Part shown: piece after piece, positions 22,838 through 26,656 of the stretch
Layout: every line of letters begins with the position of its first letter
Numbering within the stretch: position 1 is the stretch's first letter
Assembly (NCBI GenBank): GCA_025450975.1
Contig: JANWLI010000120.1
Span: forward strand, 1-26,656
Direction: 5' to 3'
DNA: 26,656 nucleotides
DNA from: Candidatus Kapaibacterium sp.
GTDB lineage: Bacteria > Bacteroidota > Ignavibacteria > Palsa-1295
Made by a program: the position numbers and the translations under genes
Notes under the pieces: generated by a model
What the model saw: the letters and a program-made list of their open reading frames with translations, nothing else
Told to the model about the DNA's origin: nothing
Databases searched by the model: none

Positions 22838-24654
22838 TGTTTTTCAAGAAATCCCTCCATGGCCTCATAAGCCTCGAAACGGTTCTCTTCGTTGTGAAAG
22901 CCATGCCCTTCGTTCTCTTTGACGATGTAGGGGACATCAATGCCACGCCCGCGTAGCGCCTCGACGATCTGGTTCGATTCGTCGATGTTGACGCGCGGGT
23001 CCTTGGCGCCCTGCAGCACCATTAGCGGAGCGACGATGCGGTCGACATGAAATACCGGCGACGACGCGCGAAGATATTCCTTGTCATTTTCCGGATGCCC
23101 GACCATCTCGTACATCATTTCCTGAAACGGCTTCCAGTAGGGTGGGATGGTGTTCATAAAGGTGAAGAGGTTCGACACGCCAACGTAATCCACGCCACAG
23201 GCATAGAGGTCCGGTGTGAACGTAAGACCAGCTAACGTCGCATAGCCACCGTAACTACCGCCGTAGATGCCGATGCGCTTGGGGTCGGCAATTCCCTGAT
23301 CGATGAGCCAATGTACGCCATCGGTCAGATCGTCCTGCATGGTTTTCCCCCATTGTTTGAACGAGGCCTCCCAGAATTTCCTGCCATAGCCTATCGAGCC
23401 ACGGTAGTTTACCCGTAAGACGGCATAGCCACGATTAGCAAAGAACTGCACTTCAGGGTTATAGCCCCAGACATCCCGATACCACGGTCCGCCATGCGGA
23501 TTGAGCACGACAGGCAGATTTTTCGGCTCACAGCCTTTTGGCAGTGTCAGGTATCCGTGGATCGTCAGGCCGTCACGGGACGTGAATTTGATCGGATGTA
23601 TTTCTGCAAGCTGGTCTTCATCAAGCCACGGACTAACATCTGCGAGTTTTCGCAACTCCCCGCTGGTTGAATCGAAGAGATAGTATGCTCCGAGGGAACG
23701 GTCGCTGTAGGTCCGGACAATAAATACTTTCTCGTGCTTATCCCAATTCGCAAGCGATAGCTCATACCCCGGGAGCAGGCGGGTAAGGTCGGTAAAGATC
23801 CGTTCGATTTCAGCATCTAAGAATACGCGCTCGAGTTTATCGTCGACGTAGGTGATGGCCGTCAGGACTTTACGCTCGCGCGAGTAGAACATGTGTGAAA
23901 CGTCTACATGTGGATGCTCATAGAGTACTTCAATTTCGGAAGCCGTCGACGGATCGTAGATGACTATGGCCATCTTATCACGCCCGAGGTTGCTCGATGC
24001 GTAGATATTCTTGTTATCGAACGTAAAAAAGAGCGGAGAGAGATTTTCCTTAAAGTTTGTCGTAGTAACTTCACGAAACGGATCATTCTCGCTCTGGCGG
24101 AACAGGAACGTCGAGTTGATCCCGTCGCTCGTGAGTCCGATCCGGATGTTGCCGTCATGATCGGTACCCCACTCGGTTACATTTCCCGGATTTTCAGCGA
24201 CCATCCGCATCTCACCCGTGGTGATGTTTAAGCGGTAGACGTCAAACACCTCCGGATTACGCTTATTCATGCCGATAAGCATATCGGTCGGATGATCTTC
24301 AAGATCGTCGACGATATTGACGCGTACGTCGGGAAACGGAGTAAGGTCGATCACCTCTGAGCCATCGATCGCAACGGAGAAGAGATGAAAATTTTCATCA
24401 CCACCGAAATCGCGGAGGTAGACAACGTGCTCGCTGCCTTTCCAGAAGTATCCCCCGATATCGCGGTCTGTAACTTCGGTCAGACGCCGTTCTTCGCCGC
24501 CGGCTCTGGGCACGACGAAAATGTTCTTCCTTCGCTCATACGGCGAAAGGAAGGATATCCAGTTGCTGTCGGGCGAAATAAGGTACGCGCTCTTTTCCGG
24601 AGTGCGGAAAAAATCCCGTAACGGGATCCGCGGAGGCTTTTGCAATTCTGGCAT
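22825..24654 (-). CDS. S9 family prolyl oligopeptidase-like serine peptidase
   Basis: A 609-residue peptidase of the prolyl oligopeptidase/acylaminoacyl peptidase family. I start at the ATG at 24654 (MPELQKPPRIPLRDFF); an upstream ATG at 24696 would add 14 residues with no family support. A seven-bladed propeller (about residues 20-340) precedes an alpha/beta-hydrolase domain with the catalytic Ser467 (GGSYGGY), Asp552 (GAKDPRVN) and His584 (EGHGFHN). HGGPWYRD forms the oxyanion region. No signal peptide is seen, so it probably degrades peptides in the cytosol. It follows cinA by about 70 bp on the same strand. Confidence 0.93.
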   Translation of the reverse strand: MPELQKPPRIPLRDFFRTPEKSAYLISPDSNWISFLSPYERRKNIFVVPRAGGEERRLTEVTDRDIGGYFWKGSEHVVYLRDFGGDENFHLFSVAIDGSEVIDLTPFPDVRVNIVDDLEDHPTDMLIGMNKRNPEVFDVYRLNITTGEMRMVAENPGNVTEWGTDHDGNIRIGLTSDGINSTFLFRQSENDPFREVTTTNFKENLSPLFFTFDNKNIYASSNLGRDKMAIVIYDPSTASEIEVLYEHPHVDVSHMFYSRERKVLTAITYVDDKLERVFLDAEIERIFTDLTRLLPGYELSLANWDKHEKVFIVRTYSDRSLGAYYLFDSTSGELRKLADVSPWLDEDQLAEIHPIKFTSRDGLTIHGYLTLPKGCEPKNLPVVLNPHGGPWYRDVWGYNPEVQFFANRGYAVLRVNYRGSIGYGRKFWEASFKQWGKTMQDDLTDGVHWLIDQGIADPKRIGIYGGSYGGYATLAGLTFTPDLYACGVDYVGVSNLFTFMNTIPPYWKPFQEMMYEMVGHPENDKEYLRASSPVFHVDRIVAPLMVLQGAKDPRVNIDESNQIVEALRGRGIDVPYIVKENEGHGFHNEENRFEAYEAMEGFLEKHLGK

Positions 24655-24723
24655 GAATGAGTTATAAAGAAACGAAAAATGGAAGCAGGAAAACACGAAC
24701 TTACCAGTAAATATCCTACAATA

Positions 24724-25983
24724 CTAGCCTTCAATAAGGGCGCGCCGGAGGAATTCCAGCGCGAATTCGACTGATCGTTCACGGATCATGGCCCGATCGC
24801 CCACATTATGAAGCAGTTGGGTTTTCGTTTTCTTTCCTTTTTGCGCAAGAGCGACCCAGACCGTCCCCACCGGCTTCGTCTTCGTTCCGCCGGTTGGTCC
24901 GGCGATCCCAGTGATCGAAATGCCGATCGTCGAACCAAATTTACGGCGGATATGCTCGGCCATCAGGATAGCCGTTTCTTCGCTCACGGCCCCATAATGT
25001 TTTAAGATCTTAGCAGGTACGTTCAGCTCTTTTTCCTTGATCTCGTTTGCATAGCTAACGATGCCTCCGGGGAAGACACCCGTTGCTCCGGGCACATTCG
25101 TTAGACGCGCAGCAAACATGCCGGCAGTGCAGCTTTCAGCCGTAGCGACACTCTGCTTCTTCTTAAGCAAGAGATCGACGACTGTCTCTTCGAGCGTCAC
25201 GTCGTCATCGCCGTAAATATGCTGCTTGGCCTGAGCTCGAATATACTTTTCAACGCCTAGGAGTATTTTCTTCGCAGCAGCTTGTGTGTTGCTTTTTACC
25301 GTGATCCGCAGACGTACGCCGCCGATCCGTGGCAGGTACGCGAGCGTAGCGCCGGGTCCGAGAAATTTCTGTGGATCGCCGATCATCTCTGCAAGCGATG
25401 ATTCGCCGACGCCCGAAGTGTGCAACACCTTATGCAGGATCACACCCGACGCCTTATCCTTATACTGCTTACGAAGTTTCGGTATCACCCATTTATCCAT
25501 CAGCCACGACATCTCATGCGGGACGCCGGGAAGGATGATAAATACTTTTTTACCTTGTTTATACCATAGGCCGGGAGCTGTTCCCTGATCGTTTCGTAAG
25601 GGAGTAAAGCCCTGCGGGATATCTGCCTGCCCGATGTTCGCTACCGGCATCGTTGCATACCCAAACTTTCGGAAGCGGGCTCGTACCTGCCGCAATGTTG
25701 GCTCGTGTCGCACAAGTTTCTTCCCGAAGAAATCAGCGACGATCTTTTTAGAGATGTCGTCATGCGTCGGTCCGAGACCTCCGGTTGCAATGACGACGTC
25801 GGATTCCTTCCAGGCACGCTTGATCGCGCGCAGAAGATCTTTCTTGTTGTCGCCGACCGTCGTTACCCGATGTGTGTCAATGCCGATCGTGCACAGCAGT
25901 TTGCCGATCGTAGAGACATTCGTGTTGACGACCTGGCCGATCAGAAGTTCATCGCCGATCGACAGTAACTCAGCTTTGATCAT
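24724..25983 (-). CDS. cinA: CinA: competence/damage-inducible protein with NMN amidase domain
   Basis: A 419-residue two-domain protein. The N-terminal MoCF-like domain (about 1-170) carries SIGDELLIGQ, GGLGPTHDD and LPGVPHEM, the region with ADP-ribose pyrophosphatase activity in some homologues. The C-terminal domain (about 260-419) is the nicotinamide-nucleotide amidase, with the catalytic serine in ESCTAG and the conserved SITGIAGPTGG. It recycles NMN released by NAD-consuming DNA ligase, and in some bacteria it is linked to competence. It starts 3 bp after the pgpA stop, indicating one operon with pgpA and the gene upstream. Confidence 0.95.
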   Translation of the reverse strand: MIKAELLSIGDELLIGQVVNTNVSTIGKLLCTIGIDTHRVTTVGDNKKDLLRAIKRAWKESDVVIATGGLGPTHDDISKKIVADFFGKKLVRHEPTLRQVRARFRKFGYATMPVANIGQADIPQGFTPLRNDQGTAPGLWYKQGKKVFIILPGVPHEMSWLMDKWVIPKLRKQYKDKASGVILHKVLHTSGVGESSLAEMIGDPQKFLGPGATLAYLPRIGGVRLRITVKSNTQAAAKKILLGVEKYIRAQAKQHIYGDDDVTLEETVVDLLLKKKQSVATAESCTAGMFAARLTNVPGATGVFPGGIVSYANEIKEKELNVPAKILKHYGAVSEETAILMAEHIRRKFGSTIGISITGIAGPTGGTKTKPVGTVWVALAQKGKKTKTQLLHNVGDRAMIRERSVEFALEFLRRALIEG

Positions 25984-25986
25984 AGT

Positions 25987-26526
25987 TTACTGTGAGAGGA
26001 AGTGGTAGTACCCGTACGTTGCGCCATGCGCTGCGAGATTTGCATAGATCCCGGCAACAGCATCGTCGAGCATGATCGATGTGCCGCCACGGGAGTTTTC
26101 AAAACGTGAAGCCGGGTAGACCTTCAAAATATCGAATACGCGGAAAAAGATAAATGCACTGATGATAAAGACAATGTCGCCCGTATACCAAACGGAGAAT
26201 AGCGCCATCCACTGCCCGAGCACTTCATCGATGACGATAATACCGGAATCATGCTCATGGGTGCGGAGTGTGATCACATCGCTCGCCACAGCGCCTGCTA
26301 CGAGGCAGATAATGCAAAGCGCAGCAAGGACCCAGTTGTTCTGCAGTGCGGGGATCACATAGTAAAGCGCCGCTGCAACAGCGCTGCCAACGGTCCCACT
26401 CGAAAATGGTGAAAGCCCTACAAAGAAGAACGTACCAATAGCCAGCGGCATGAACGGGACTTGCCTGATACGATCGGTCGGCACATTCCACAGACGCCCG
26501 GTTGCTTTCTCGAGCGTAGCTCTCAT
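25987..26526 (-). CDS. pgpA: Phosphatidylglycerophosphatase A
   Basis: A 179-residue membrane phosphatase that removes the phosphate from phosphatidylglycerophosphate to give phosphatidylglycerol. The family motifs are present: SPFSSGTVGS (residues 39-48), IIVIDEVLGQ (96-105), FRVFDILKVYP (128-138) and the Asp pair in MLDDAVAGIYANL (154-155), with four hydrophobic segments. Its ATG overlaps the upstream stop codon as ATGA, so translation is probably coupled to the preceding phosphatidyltransferase-like gene. cinA follows after 3 bp. Confidence 0.92.
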   Translation of the reverse strand: MRATLEKATGRLWNVPTDRIRQVPFMPLAIGTFFFVGLSPFSSGTVGSAVAAALYYVIPALQNNWVLAALCIICLVAGAVASDVITLRTHEHDSGIIVIDEVLGQWMALFSVWYTGDIVFIISAFIFFRVFDILKVYPASRFENSRGGTSIMLDDAVAGIYANLAAHGATYGYYHFLSQ

Positions 26527-26656
26527 GGGTTTTGCGTGCTCCGGCGAAAGATATAGCGTGAGACGATCATCCGGATAAGCGCAGCATTATCGTAGAGATA
26601 TTGCAGGAAGGTCAATAAGGTCAGTCCAACGACGAGCATCATTCCCCAGTAGGCGA
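26523..26656 (-). CDS. 3' end of a membrane protein, probably PgsA-type phosphatidyltransferase
   Basis: Only the last 43 codons are inside the window, from 26654 down to the TGA at 26523-26525. The visible part (AYWGMMLVVGLTLLTFLQYL, then a basic tail) is a terminal membrane helix with a positively charged end, as at the C-terminus of CDP-alcohol phosphatidyltransferases. No catalytic motif is inside. The stop overlaps the pgpA ATG, and PgsA makes the substrate of PgpA, so PgsA is the natural guess. The reading frame is firm; the identity rests on context. Confidence 0.6.
   Translation of the reverse strand, partial: AYWGMMLVVGLTLLTFLQYLYDNAALIRMIVSRYIFRRSTQNP

Overview
The window looks like a chromosomal stretch from a Bacteroidota/Chlorobiota-type (FCB group) bacterium with roughly balanced GC. 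The clues are: two secreted proteins with type IX secretion C-terminal sorting domains (2201-3904 and 19519-21483); a bacillithiol glycosyltransferase (bshA); a CADD-type folate protein; few purine-rich ribosome binding sites ahead of starts; and three TAnnTTTG-like boxes upstream of genes, resembling the Bacteroidota -7 promoter element. The exact phylum is an inference; the Chlorobi/Ignavibacteria/Kapabacteria side seems most likely.

Layout. 1-5077: the 3' part of ftsK, a lipoprotein, a PhoD-like phosphatase with a sorting domain, and a lipoprotein-type HtrA protease. 5100-7218: a class I methyltransferase and a PlsY acyltransferase (minus strand, operon with htrA), then a divergent inositol-monophosphatase-family gene. 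7219-8217 is the least conventional part: three successive hairpins ending in a strong terminator (candidate structured RNA or leader), a 62-residue orphan protein, another hairpin, a small winged-helix-like protein and a 24-bp palindrome ahead of a pirin gene. 9252-11960: a CmcI-like methyltransferase, an Xaa-Pro aminopeptidase, a small lipoprotein and a low-affinity iron permease family protein. 11957-16073: a minus-strand run of methyltransferase, glycosyltransferase, flavodoxin-like oxidoreductase and bshA, with two octamer-periodic repeat elements between genes. 16157-18902: a YigZ/IMPACT protein converging with a large seven-helix membrane protein that carries a zinc-peptidase domain and a helical-repeat tail. 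18944-21537: a small alpha/beta protein, tRNA-Val(GAC) with a terminator, and an Asp-box beta-propeller secreted protein. 21541-26656, all minus strand: a broken RDD-family gene, the CADD-type putative pABA synthase, an S9 oligopeptidase, cinA, pgpA and the 3' end of a probable pgsA.

Cooperation between genes. plsY, pgpA and the probable pgsA serve phospholipid synthesis. The two methyltransferases and the GT4 enzyme suggest cell-surface glycan or small-molecule modification. bshA starts bacillithiol synthesis, but its partner genes are not here. Most genes are housekeeping. I see no CRISPR array, transposase, prophage, biosynthetic cluster or recognised defence system. The points most worth pursuing are the 16743-18902 membrane peptidase, the 7250-7429 structured RNA candidate, the CADD protein with its self-sacrifice residues intact, and the RDD gene with a 3' frameshift and a terminator in its first codons.
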